This document shows positions 26,745 to 34,826 of a stretch of 43,506 nucleotides of DNA, piece after piece. Made by a program: the position numbers and the translations under genes. Each line of letters opens with the position of its first letter. Positions within the stretch are counted from its first letter, which is position 1. Source of the stretch: Marinifilum sp. D737 (GTDB lineage: Bacteria; Bacteroidota; Bacteroidia; Bacteroidales; Marinifilaceae); NCBI RefSeq assembly GCF_026672275.1, contig NZ_JANQCD010000036.1, positions 1 to 43,506 on the forward strand, in the 5' to 3' direction. Under the pieces are notes generated by a model, which worked only from the letters and a program-made list of their open reading frames with translations, was not told the origin of the DNA and did no database searches.

Positions 26745-26780
26745 AAAAAAAGATCATTCAAGTTGAATGATCTTTTTTTT
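26745..26780 (+). terminator. Rho-independent terminator of acs
   Basis: aaaaagatcattcaa, a short gt linker and ttgaatgatctttttttt form an A/T-rich hairpin directly followed by the T-run. It begins 4 bases after the acs stop. Confidence 0.85.
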
Positions 26781-26854
26781 GCAAATCTTTCATAAATACT
26801 GGATAATCTAATCGCAATTTGCTATTTTAAGTTTATAATTCAATTTGTACGCAC

Positions 26855-27610
26855 ATGAAAATTGGAATTGCTCTTGGAGGTGGTGGAGCAAGAGGGTTTG
26901 CTCATCTAGGTGTTTTAAAAGCTTTAGAAGAAAAAGGAATTAAACCTGATATTATTTCGGGTGTTAGTGCCGGTGCACTTATTGGAGCCTTTATTGCTTC
27001 GGGCTTTTCTTATTCCAAAATATTAAAAGCACTTAAAAATAAGGGTGTAATGGCCTACTCAAAATGGCAATACCCCCGACATGGACTATTTAGTTTGATT
27101 GGACTTGAAAAAGAGATAAAAAAACACATTAAAACCAAGAAAATAGAAAACCTTAAAATTCCTTTGTTCATTGCTGTATCCAATTTAAATGATGGACGAG
27201 TTGAATATATTAAAGAAGGGGATTTGCTAAAATATTTATTGGCCTCGGTGAGTATTCCCGTTTTGTTTTCTCCGGTTGAAATGGATAACACCATGTATGT
27301 TGATGGTGGCCTTTTCGATAACTTGCCTATTTCTCCACTCATTAATAAGTGCGATATTATTATTGCAGTAAATGTAAGTCCCATTCAAAAGATAGAAAAA
27401 TTTGATAATCTGGTACAGGTGGCTTCACGCACTTTTCAACTTGGAGTTCACTCCAATGTAATCAGGCATAAGGATAAATGTTCGCTGCTTATTGAACCAA
27501 CTGGCTTGCGCGATTACGAAATATTGAATGGAAACAAAGCACAGGAAATTTTTAATTTGGGATACGAATACACGAAAAACATGGAAATTCCTCCTCTGCA
27601 GGAACTTTAA
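26855..27610 (+). CDS. Patatin-like phospholipase (RssA-type)
   Basis: This 251-residue lipid hydrolase has the patatin fold. The oxyanion-hole glycine loop GGGGARGFAHLG is at 8-19, the nucleophile Ser38 is in GVSAG, and the dyad aspartate Asp150 is in the VDGGLFDNLP motif. No signal peptide or membrane helix is visible, so it is probably cytoplasmic or peripheral, like E. coli RssA. Substrate specificity within lysophospholipids or acylglycerols is unknown. It is separated by 67 bases from the next gene and by a terminator from acs upstream. Confidence 0.92.
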   Translation: MKIGIALGGGGARGFAHLGVLKALEEKGIKPDIISGVSAGALIGAFIASGFSYSKILKALKNKGVMAYSKWQYPRHGLFSLIGLEKEIKKHIKTKKIENLKIPLFIAVSNLNDGRVEYIKEGDLLKYLLASVSIPVLFSPVEMDNTMYVDGGLFDNLPISPLINKCDIIIAVNVSPIQKIEKFDNLVQVASRTFQLGVHSNVIRHKDKCSLLIEPTGLRDYEILNGNKAQEIFNLGYEYTKNMEIPPLQEL

Positions 27611-27677
27611 ATCCAATCAATTAAGCTATCTTTAAGCAAGCAGTTAATTAACCCAAAGATGAATTAAATACCTCACT

Positions 27678-28118
27678 ATGATTACAAAAAAGGAAAAAGC
27701 AATTGAAAGCTTTAAATCCGGAATGAACTGTGCCCAATCGGTTCTACTTGCATTCTCAGATCAATTCAAATTTGATGAAAACCTGGCCTTTCAAATCTCA
27801 AGCGGTTTTGGAGGAGGAATGGGACGACTGCAAAAAACATGCGGTGCTGTAACCGGTGCTTTTATGCTTATCGGTATTCATAATTGCGAGAAGTATTCCA
27901 ATCACAGCTTACAAACCGATAACAACAGGTCAATGATACAGGAGTTTAACCGCAGATTTACACAACTGCATGAATCATTGGATTGTAAAGACATTATCAA
28001 ATGTGATTTAAATACCCCGGAAGGTCAGCAATATTGTAAGGATAACAACACAAAAGAAAGCATTTGCGCAAAATGCATTACCGATTCAATTGATATTGTA
28101 CATTCGCTGATCAACTAG
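27678..28118 (+). CDS. C_GCAxxG_C_C family protein
   Basis: This 146-residue protein has the cysteine pattern of the family. It carries NCAQSVL near residue 17, GFGGGMGRLQKTCGAVTGAFM at about 43-63, then Cys at ESLDC, IIKC and the terminal CAKC. The family is annotated as redox-active and is often found next to oxidoreductases or membrane transporters; its activity is not established. It follows the patatin gene by 67 bases on the same strand and is closed by a shared terminator with the convergent cysteate synthase gene. Confidence 0.9.
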   Translation: MITKKEKAIESFKSGMNCAQSVLLAFSDQFKFDENLAFQISSGFGGGMGRLQKTCGAVTGAFMLIGIHNCEKYSNHSLQTDNNRSMIQEFNRRFTQLHESLDCKDIIKCDLNTPEGQQYCKDNNTKESICAKCITDSIDIVHSLIN

Positions 28119-28135
28119 GCAAAGATAATCCACAT

Positions 28136-28165
28136 AAAAAAAGCAGGCTTAAAGCCTGCTTTCTC
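28136..28165. terminator. Bidirectional terminator
   Basis: aaagcaggctt and aagcctgcttt are perfect complements, with A-rich sequence on the left and T-rich on the right. The two genes converge here, so it can stop both transcripts. Confidence 0.85.
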
Positions 28166-28170
28166 TGTAC

Positions 28171-29484
28171 TTATACTGTAGTGTCAATTTCTATTTTAAA
28201 AAGTTTTTCCATCACATCCTTCACTTCACTCAAATCAGGATTGATATCGAAAACATGGGAAGGTTTTAAATAAACTACCTCTTTTTCTCTTTTGAAGCGC
28301 TCTTCTCCTCCTCCGGTAATGTTAAGCATTACACAATCATCCTTATCCAGTTTGCCCTCTTTGGCATAATTGATAAGAGTTGCCGTTGCAACTGCAGCAG
28401 CAGGGTGAATATCATTTCCTTCGGTTTCTTCAAAGATTCTACCAGCTTCAGCAGCTTCTTCATTTGTAGCTTTTAGAACATCTCCACCTGCATCTTTCAT
28501 CGCATCGTACAATCCACCAACAATTGAATATGGAGGCTTACGATTCGACAGTACTTTGGCTACAATTTCCTCAACTTGTTTTCTTGCCAAATTATCATCC
28601 AATGGCAACATTTCCCTTGAATCTTCTTTCCATGCATCATGCATTGGCAAGAAAGGTGTATTCTGAGAAACCATTAATTTCATTTTATTAGAACCAAATC
28701 TTCCGTCTTCGATAAAACGAAGGTTTGCCTCCCAGGCGGCAATGGCACCTGTTCCCGATCCTACTGCCTGGAAATAGTAATCAGGAATCTTACCTATTTC
28801 GGTTACTGCTGAATTAACTGTGCAAGCCATACCATCGCGACGAGCAACGTTTTTTGCACCACCCTCGGCAATAAACCCATCAAGCTGACATGCGATATTC
28901 GAAAGGTGAATTGCATCGAAATAATCACTTCCCGATTTGGTAACCACAAGTCTTACATTGTCTTTAATTGGTTCATCAAACCAAAGTGCATTAATGTTAT
29001 CTTCCGGCACACACAATAACAATGGTATATTATTATCTGAACATACTCTGGCAAATGCTCTTGCAGTATTACCTGCCGATGCAACTACCAAAATATTATT
29101 ATCATCGTCCAAACGACCACCAACCGAATAAGCTTCAGTTTCCTTAAAAGAGCAAGTTCTGAAATTAGCCCCTTTTTCAGGCCAATATCCACTAAAAGTG
29201 ATGTAAAGATTATTCAAACCAAGATACTTTGCCAAACCTTCACTTTTGTAGGTTGCAGGCGCAGAAGATCCTTCCAATGTTTTGTGAACTGGCAACCAAT
29301 CAGAGAATTTATAAATCCCTAAAGAATTGTCCTTTACTTCAATCTGTTTTTTATCGTAAATTGCTCTAATTAAACAAGGTTTATCTTCACCGGGAGCATC
29401 AAGAGTCCATCCTTCGTCCTCAAATCTCTTACCCGTTTCTTGCGACTCCAAAATATAGTCGGTTGGTCGAAAATCTTTTGCCAT
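28171..29484 (-). CDS. Cysteate synthase-like PLP enzyme
   Basis: This 437-residue type II PLP enzyme is related to threonine synthase. The cofactor lysine Lys114 is in CSFKETEA. The phosphate-binding SAGNTARAFA, the GSGTGAIAA loop and the GGGEERF C-terminal block are visible. The sequence fits the cysteate synthase branch, which makes cysteate from phosphoserine and sulfite, better than threonine synthase; this choice rests on overall resemblance. In Bacteroidota cysteate is condensed with an acyl group to make sulfonolipids (capnine type). No condensing enzyme lies beside it, so it is alone on its strand. Coenzyme M synthesis, its role in methanogens, is unlikely here. Confidence 0.75.
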   Translation of the reverse strand: MAKDFRPTDYILESQETGKRFEDEGWTLDAPGEDKPCLIRAIYDKKQIEVKDNSLGIYKFSDWLPVHKTLEGSSAPATYKSEGLAKYLGLNNLYITFSGYWPEKGANFRTCSFKETEAYSVGGRLDDDNNILVVASAGNTARAFARVCSDNNIPLLLCVPEDNINALWFDEPIKDNVRLVVTKSGSDYFDAIHLSNIACQLDGFIAEGGAKNVARRDGMACTVNSAVTEIGKIPDYYFQAVGSGTGAIAAWEANLRFIEDGRFGSNKMKLMVSQNTPFLPMHDAWKEDSREMLPLDDNLARKQVEEIVAKVLSNRKPPYSIVGGLYDAMKDAGGDVLKATNEEAAEAGRIFEETEGNDIHPAAAVATATLINYAKEGKLDKDDCVMLNITGGGEERFKREKEVVYLKPSHVFDINPDLSEVKDVMEKLFKIEIDTTV

Positions 29485-29765
29485 TTTTACTTGTATTGAT
29501 TTTGAAGATGTAAAAATAGTGATTTTACTGTATTGATAAAGTTTTTAAGCTCTTTTTACTGTTCTTAAATTGGGATTAGACAGGAAAACCAATTGGTGAA
29601 CAGTTTCTTCAATATTACATTTAATTCATTCCCTTTTTTCTTTCTTCATCTTATTTTTTCCAAAACTTTTGATATTGAAATGGAGAAATTATTAAAAATA
29701 TTTTTCCCGATTTCATTCTTAGTTTTTTGGCAAAATCATATCTTTAATAATCAAAATAAAGAACA

Positions 29766-30743
29766 ATGACAGTAAACTGGGGAATATTAGGTGCTGGAAA
29801 GATAGCTGGTAAATTTGCAAATGATTTTAAACTTGTACCAAATGGTAAAATCATTGCGGTAGCCTCTCGATCTGAATCGAAAGCAAAACATTTTGCAAGT
29901 AAATATGATATCGAGCACTCACACTCGTCTTACGAAAGCATGCTGCGAAACCCGGATATTCAAATTGTTTATGTTGCCACTCCTCACAACTTTCATTTTG
30001 AACATGCCAGCTTGTGTCTTAACAATGGCAAGGCTGTATTGTGCGAAAAGCCTGTTTGTGTCAACGCCAAAGAGTTCGAAGCCTTAAGTCGATTGGCAAA
30101 AGAAAAGAACTTATTCTTTATGGAAGGCATGTGGACTTATTATTTGCCTGCCATATTAAAAAGCATGGAATGGATACATTCAGGTAAAATAGGTGATATC
30201 ATGCAATTGCAGGTAAGTTTTGGCTTCGTCGGTAATATGAGCAAAGAGGGAAGATTGGCAAATCCTGATTTAGCTGGTGGTGCATTACTTGATATTGGAA
30301 TTTATGGCATTGCCATTTCTGAACTGGTTTTTAACGACAAAATTGAAACAATTCAAAGTTTAGCACATATAGGCAATACTGGTGTTGATGAATACAATAG
30401 CATTCAGTTGAAGTATGTAAATGGTGGAATGGCACAAATTTCAAGTTCCTTTCTTTCAAATATGAAGAATGAAGCTGTTGTTTACGGCACCAAAGGAAGA
30501 ATTGAAATTCCTAAGTTTTGGATGGCAAAAAAATCCAAGCTAATTACCGATGATGAAGTATTGGAGTTTGAAGATGAGAGTAAAGAGATGGGCTACAACT
30601 ACGAAGCCTATGCTGTTGGAGAATTAATTAAAAAAGGCAGGTTGGAAAGCTCAATTGTTCCCATTTGGAAGAGCAAAAAAATATTATCAATACTTGATGA
30701 AGTTAGAGATCAGATCAAATTAAAATATCCTTTTGAAAATTGA
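29766..30743 (+). CDS. Gfo/Idh/MocA family oxidoreductase
   Basis: This 325-residue NAD(P)-dependent dehydrogenase begins with the Rossmann motif WGILGAGKIAGKF at 5-17. It has the conserved VLCEKPVCVN with the catalytic-region lysine near residue 95, and GGALLDIGIYGIA corresponding to the substrate-binding aspartate and His region, here Tyr in place of His. The length and pattern resemble sugar or dihydrodiol dehydrogenases of this family; the exact substrate cannot be read. The stop overlaps the region just before the next start, so the two genes are probably coupled. Confidence 0.92.
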   Translation: MTVNWGILGAGKIAGKFANDFKLVPNGKIIAVASRSESKAKHFASKYDIEHSHSSYESMLRNPDIQIVYVATPHNFHFEHASLCLNNGKAVLCEKPVCVNAKEFEALSRLAKEKNLFFMEGMWTYYLPAILKSMEWIHSGKIGDIMQLQVSFGFVGNMSKEGRLANPDLAGGALLDIGIYGIAISELVFNDKIETIQSLAHIGNTGVDEYNSIQLKYVNGGMAQISSSFLSNMKNEAVVYGTKGRIEIPKFWMAKKSKLITDDEVLEFEDESKEMGYNYEAYAVGELIKKGRLESSIVPIWKSKKILSILDEVRDQIKLKYPFEN

Positions 30744-30745
30744 AT

Positions 30746-31213
30746 ATGAACCAAAATGAAATCTTATTAGGCAAAGGCATCTCTGGTGTCAACTTTGGAA
30801 TGATACAAGCCGAAGTTGAAAAAATACTGGGTAAAGCTGATGAAGTTGGAGAATATTCACTTTCTCCAAGCGAAAATAGTATAACCCTGTTCTATAACAA
30901 TAAAGGATTAAGTTTCACTTTCGAATCTGTCGATCAATTCAGGTTGAGTTACATTTCAATCTATCACTCACAATACCACATTTTTAATTTTATAAAAATA
31001 GGCTTATCAAAACGTAACCTTTTGGATGAACTAGAGCTATTTCAGCTCGGCAAACCAGAATTCGAAAAGGCTGATTCCGAAGAATTTCCTACACATGAAT
31101 TAATTTATTTCCCAAATGAAAATCTACACCTGTGGTTAGATGATGGGAAAATTTCGGAAATTCAATTTGGACCGTTCTGGGAAGATATGAAGACCATTGT
31201 TTGGGAAGATTAG
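30746..31213 (+). CDS. Hypothetical protein with two similar halves
   Basis: This 155-residue protein of unrecognised family has no signal peptide. Each half carries the same layout: a G-hydrophobic-x start (GVNFGMIQAEVEKILGKADE and IGLSKRNLLDELELFQLGKP), then a strand containing Tyr/Phe-Asn-x-x-hydrophobic (LFYNNKGLSF and IYFPNENLHLWL). Internal duplication of a small alpha/beta unit is therefore likely. An in-frame TTG at 30740 exists, but the ATG at 30746 starts 2 bases after the stop of the oxidoreductase gene. Cotranscription with it suggests an accessory role, not known. Confidence 0.65.
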   Translation: MNQNEILLGKGISGVNFGMIQAEVEKILGKADEVGEYSLSPSENSITLFYNNKGLSFTFESVDQFRLSYISIYHSQYHIFNFIKIGLSKRNLLDELELFQLGKPEFEKADSEEFPTHELIYFPNENLHLWLDDGKISEIQFGPFWEDMKTIVWED

Positions 31214-31413
31214 TAAATGTTCAAACAATTTATTCTGTAAAGAAGTTCTTTCTAGCCTCAATTTTTATAACTTGCAGCCGATTTCAGACAAATCACACAA
31301 CTAAATTTACTTCCTAATCAAAGTGCTCAAATTTTCTTTTGAGCAAAAGATGGTTTTGTTATTAATCTTAAAACAGGTGAATTGAAATAATTCTCCTGCG
31401 CAAAACCATAGAC

Positions 31414-33036
31414 ATGAATAAACTATCGTATGAGCATGGTAGCTCAGAAATGCCACTTTTAGGCGAAACCATTACCGAAAGATTAAGAAGAACTGTAGAG
31501 CTTTTCCCCGACAGAGAAGCTTTAGTTGTCCCTTACCAAAACTATCGTGCCACATATCAGGAATTCTGGAACCAAATAGAAGAAATCGCAAAAGGCTTAT
31601 TGGCTTTTGGTGTAAAAAAAGGGGATCGTGTAGGAATTTGGTCTCCAAACCGACACGAATGGGTGATCGTACAATTTGCAACGGCCAGAATTGGCGCCAT
31701 ATTGGTGAATGTAAACCCGGCTTACAAAGCATCTGAACTGAAATTTGCCTTGCGTCAGTCGGAGATTAGTCTGCTAATCATGTCCAAAAACTTTAGAAAA
31801 ACGAATTACTTTGAAATCATTCAGGAAGTTCGAAAATCCTGTATTCACCTGAAGCAAATTGTGATTCTTGATAGAGACTGGCAAGCTTTAATTGAAGCTG
31901 GAAAAAGAATTTCTACCCAGGAAGTTGAAGACATTGAAGCCACCTTACAATTCGATGATCCGATTAACATTCAATACACATCCGGAACCACAGGATTTCC
32001 CAAAGGAGCTACATTAACTCATCACAACATTCTGAATAATGGTTACTTTATTGGTGAAAGATTACACTATACTGAAAAGGACAGAGTTTGTATTCCTGTT
32101 CCTTTTTATCACTGTTTTGGAATGGTATTGGGTAATCTTGCCTGCATTACGCATGGTTCGGCAATGATTATTCCGGGCGAAGCTTTTGAGGCAGAAACGG
32201 TTCTAAAAACAGTTCAGGATGAAAAATGCACCTCTTTGTATGGTGTCCCGCTAATGTTTATTGCCGAATTGGAACATCCCAACTTCGAAAAATACGACAT
32301 GAGTAGTTTGAGAACCGGTATTATGGCAGGAGCTTCTTGTCCTGAAAAAGCGATGCGGGAAGTGCAAGAAAAAATGAACATGACAGATGTTGCCATTTGC
32401 TACGGCATGACAGAAACCTCTCCTGTTTCTACTCAAACTTTCGTGGATGATCAATTGGATAAAAGAGTAAGTACCGTTGGTCGTGTTCATCCTCATCAGG
32501 AAATCAAAATCATTGATCCTACAAGCGGAAAAATCGTGCCAAGAGGAGAAAGTGGCGAATTTTGTACCAGAGGTTATTCGGTAATGCTAAAATACTGGAA
32601 CAACGAAGAGGCTACCAATGCAGTAATTGATGATGCAGGATGGATGCACACCGGCGATGTTGCAAGTATGGATGATGATGGCTATGTTACCATAACTGGT
32701 AGAATCAAGGACATGATCATTAGAGGTGGTGAGAACATCTCCCCTTTCGAAATTGAAGAGTATTTGCATACACACGAAGCTATTAGCGAGGTATACGTTA
32801 TTGGTGTTCCTGATTACAAATATGGCGAAGTGGTAATGGCCTGGATTAAGTTCAAAGATGATAAATCGGTTAGCGAAGATGAACTTCGCGAGTATTGCAA
32901 AGGACAAATTGCAACCTATAAAATTCCGAAGTACTTTAAATTCACAAAAGAATTTCCAACAACAGTTACTGGTAAAATTCGAAAAATTGAAATGCGAGAA
33001 ATATCAAGTCGTGAACTTGAATTGGTCGGAAGATAA
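31414..33036 (+). CDS. Acyl-CoA synthetase, AMP-forming
   Basis: This 540-residue ANL-superfamily enzyme of the fatty-acyl type has the nucleotide loop [20 protein letters not shown], the YGMTETSPV motif (adenine/acyl pocket), [16 protein letters not shown] and [16 protein letters not shown] before the C-terminal catalytic lysine region [11 protein letters not shown] and [11 protein letters not shown]. Chain length preference is not readable; medium or long chains fit. The gene is preceded by a 200-base gap without features. The patatin lipase upstream could supply fatty acids, but the link is inference. Confidence 0.9.
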   Translation: MNKLSYEHGSSEMPLLGETITERLRRTVELFPDREALVVPYQNYRATYQEFWNQIEEIAKGLLAFGVKKGDRVGIWSPNRHEWVIVQFATARIGAILVNVNPAYKASELKFALRQSEISLLIMSKNFRKTNYFEIIQEVRKSCIHLKQIVILDRDWQALIEAGKRISTQEVEDIEATLQFDDPINIQYTSGTTGFPKGATLTHHNILNNGYFIGERLHYTEKDRVCIPVPFYHCFGMVLGNLACITHGSAMIIPGEAFEAETVLKTVQDEKCTSLYGVPLMFIAELEHPNFEKYDMSSLRTGIMAGASCPEKAMREVQEKMNMTDVAICYGMTETSPVSTQTFVDDQLDKRVSTVGRVHPHQEIKIIDPTSGKIVPRGESGEFCTRGYSVMLKYWNNEEATNAVIDDAGWMHTGDVASMDDDGYVTITGRIKDMIIRGGENISPFEIEEYLHTHEAISEVYVIGVPDYKYGEVVMAWIKFKDDKSVSEDELREYCKGQIATYKIPKYFKFTKEFPTTVTGKIRKIEMREISSRELELVGR

Positions 33037-33045
33037 ACCTATAAA

Positions 33046-33157
33046 ACTGTGCAAAAAGTAAGAATTTCATGCATTTTTTTTAGTTCAGTTGGCATTTTAC
33101 CGATAAAATAAAACTGAATTTTAATGGGATTGCAAAAGTCCTTACTTTTTTCACAGT
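33046..33157. repeat. Nested inverted-repeat element
   Basis: actgtgcaaaaagtaag (33046-33062) and cttacttttttcacagt (33141-33157) match as inverted repeats at 16 of 17 bases, 78 bases apart. Inside, ttcagtt and aactgaa form a second pair. No coding capacity. It could be a transcript-end structure of the acyl-CoA synthetase gene, 10 bases after its stop, or a small non-autonomous element. Confidence 0.6.
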
Positions 33158-33393
33158 CTCTTTTTTACGCATAAAAATCTATCAATCTATTCGTTACAAA
33201 CACTATTGTGCAACACAAGGCCAAGTCCTGAAAAGGCAGATATCACTAAAACAGCACTGTTTATCACAAGCTTACACTTTTCAAAGCAAAATGTTGTACA
33301 GTAGGTATGTTTTTAAACTACAATCGGCTTTAATTACCTGCTAGGCATTTTGTTAGTTTTGCCGCTCAATCTAGGATAAAATTAACTTTAGTG
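33158..33393. promoter_or_regulatory. satP upstream region with -7 box
   Basis: TAGTTTTG at 33354-33361 matches the Bacteroidota TAnnTTTG -7 box, 32 bases before the satP ATG. A -33 element was not found at the normal distance. No gene is seen in the rest of this 236-base gap. Confidence 0.35.
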
Positions 33394-33990
33394 ATGAACA
33401 ACGTAAAATTAGGAAATCCGGCTGTTGTCGGACTTGGAGGATTTGGTTTAAGTACCATTTTATTACAATTGCATAACCTTGGACTATGTGGATTAGGTCC
33501 GGTATTGGCTGTAGGTTTTGCATTCGGTGGAATTGCTCAATTGTGCGCAGGTCTATTAGAACACAAAAATGCAAACAACTTTGGATTTGCAGCATTTTCA
33601 GCTTATGGATCTTTTTGGATTGCCATAGGAATTGTATGGATGTTAAACCACTTCGGAATCTACAAATCTACCGGAACTGATGTAGGTTATTTCTTATTAG
33701 CTTATACATTCTTTACTTTAATTCTTTGGTTTGCTTCATTATTCATTCATGGAGCTATGGCAACTACTTTCAGTATTCTAATGCTAGGATTCATTCTATT
33801 GGATTTAGGACACTTTGGATTCCCGGCAATGAATACAGTTGCGGCTTACGTACTAATTGCATGCGCACTTGCCGCTTGGTACATGATGGCAGCAATTATT
33901 ATTAACGGTGTAGCGGGCAGAACCATTTTAGGAGTTGGCGAAGCGTGGCTTAAAGCTGGAGAAAAAGAAGTAATTCCTGCAACAAAATAA
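33394..33990 (+). CDS. satP: Acetate/succinate transporter SatP (GPR1/FUN34/YaaH)
   Basis: This 198-residue channel-like carrier has six hydrophobic helices. It starts with the family hallmark NPAVVGLGGFGLST (N8-P9-A10), keeps GLGPVLAVGFAFGGIAQL in helix 2, FAAFSAYGSFWIA in helix 3, and WYMMAAIIING in helix 6. It would take up acetate or succinate as protonated acid. acs, the enzyme that activates acetate, is in the same window about 6.6 kb upstream. A GTG three bases before the ATG is ignored. A strong terminator follows. Confidence 0.93.
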   Translation: MNNVKLGNPAVVGLGGFGLSTILLQLHNLGLCGLGPVLAVGFAFGGIAQLCAGLLEHKNANNFGFAAFSAYGSFWIAIGIVWMLNHFGIYKSTGTDVGYFLLAYTFFTLILWFASLFIHGAMATTFSILMLGFILLDLGHFGFPAMNTVAAYVLIACALAAWYMMAAIIINGVAGRTILGVGEAWLKAGEKEVIPATK

Positions 33991-34015
33991 GCAAAGTTTA
34001 TTCTTTTAAGATAAA

Positions 34016-34050
34016 AAAAGGGAAATTGGATACCATCCAATTTCCCTTTT
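34016..34050 (+). terminator. Rho-independent terminator of satP
   Basis: aaaagggaaattgga and tccaatttccctttt are perfect 15-base complements around tacca, followed by T-rich gttttatc. This is one of the strongest hairpins in the window. Confidence 0.9.
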
Positions 34051-34186
34051 GTTTTATCTGGTCATCTTTAAAAATATCAACAATTGAGAGTCCGAACTTT
34101 TATCGCAGTCTCAAACTGTAAAATCGTACTTTCCCATGCATTTCACCTTATAGCTTGGAGCTTGGAGCTTGATTCTTGAAGTTTTC

Positions 34187-34501
34187 TTATGGCAACAACT
34201 CCTTGTGCATTGTTACTTCAAACTCTTTAACGTGATGTGGTTTGCCATCATTAAAGAATTCTACAATGTATGGCTTGTTGCAATGCGCATCAAAAGTTAC
34301 CTGATCATACCATTTTTCGATGAAAGTGATTCTATTAGGTTCATCGATACATTGATTCAATTCATAACGAATGCATGCACCTTCCTGCATTGTCATTGGA
34401 ATTAAAGAATGAAGATTTTTAATCAACTGATCAACTTCACCTTCTTTGGCTATAAATTTGGCGATACACACCAACTGCGTTTCGTTTTTTCTGATTTCCA
34501 T
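34187..34501 (-). CDS. Antibiotic biosynthesis monooxygenase-fold (ABM) protein
   Basis: This 104-residue small ferredoxin-like-fold protein has the ABM/YgiN layout: CIAKFIAKEGEVDQLIKNLHSLIP, then EGACIRYELNQCIDEPNRITFIEKWYDQ and a His-rich C-terminal FFNDGKPHHVKEFEVTMHK. The family includes quinol monooxygenases and heme-degrading enzymes, with many uncharacterised members. In-frame extension to 34537 exists, but the ATG at 34501 leads straight to the first strand. The substrate is unknown. It stands alone on the minus strand. Confidence 0.75.
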   Translation of the reverse strand: MEIRKNETQLVCIAKFIAKEGEVDQLIKNLHSLIPMTMQEGACIRYELNQCIDEPNRITFIEKWYDQVTFDAHCNKPYIVEFFNDGKPHHVKEFEVTMHKELLP

Positions 34502-34773
34502 TTGTGTATTTTGTTTATTAAATGAATTCGAAATCAAACTTAAGGATTTTAACGGAAAGGATGCCCAATTACTTGAACAAAATTAAGCTTTAGACTTTGA
34601 TTGTACCGCGGTGCGCTGCACCTTAAAAACAAGAATAAATCTCATGCTACAAATATTACGCAGCTCTGCTGCTTTATACATACAAAAGATATTGTAATAA
34701 GCAATGACTGTTTGCCCATCCTACTTTTGACTTTTGGACCATTCGACTTTTGGACTATTCAAGACTATCAAAT
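34502..34773. other. Intergenic region with dyad and 16-base repeats
   Basis: Two features are visible. ggtgcgctgcacc at 34610-34622 is a perfect 5-base-arm dyad. gacttttggaccattc (34729-34744) and gacttttggactattc (34745-34760) are tandem copies of the 16-base unit also found at 215-246. No gene is supported. Confidence 0.6.
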
Positions 34774-34803
34774 AAAAATGCCGTCCCAAACGGAACGGCA
34801 TCA
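34774..34803 (-). terminator. Terminator of the DUF3360-type transporter gene
   Basis: atgccgtcccaaacggaacggcat forms a stem with a short loop. On the minus strand it is followed by tttttatt. It lies 24 bases after the transporter stop. Confidence 0.75.
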
Positions 34804-34826
34804 TATATTGATCTAATTACTATCGA

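Noticed and set aside
28171-29484. Threonine synthase
   Set aside because: The fold is shared, but the sequence around the lysine and the overall pattern fit the cysteate synthase branch better; the choice remains to be confirmed by phylogeny.
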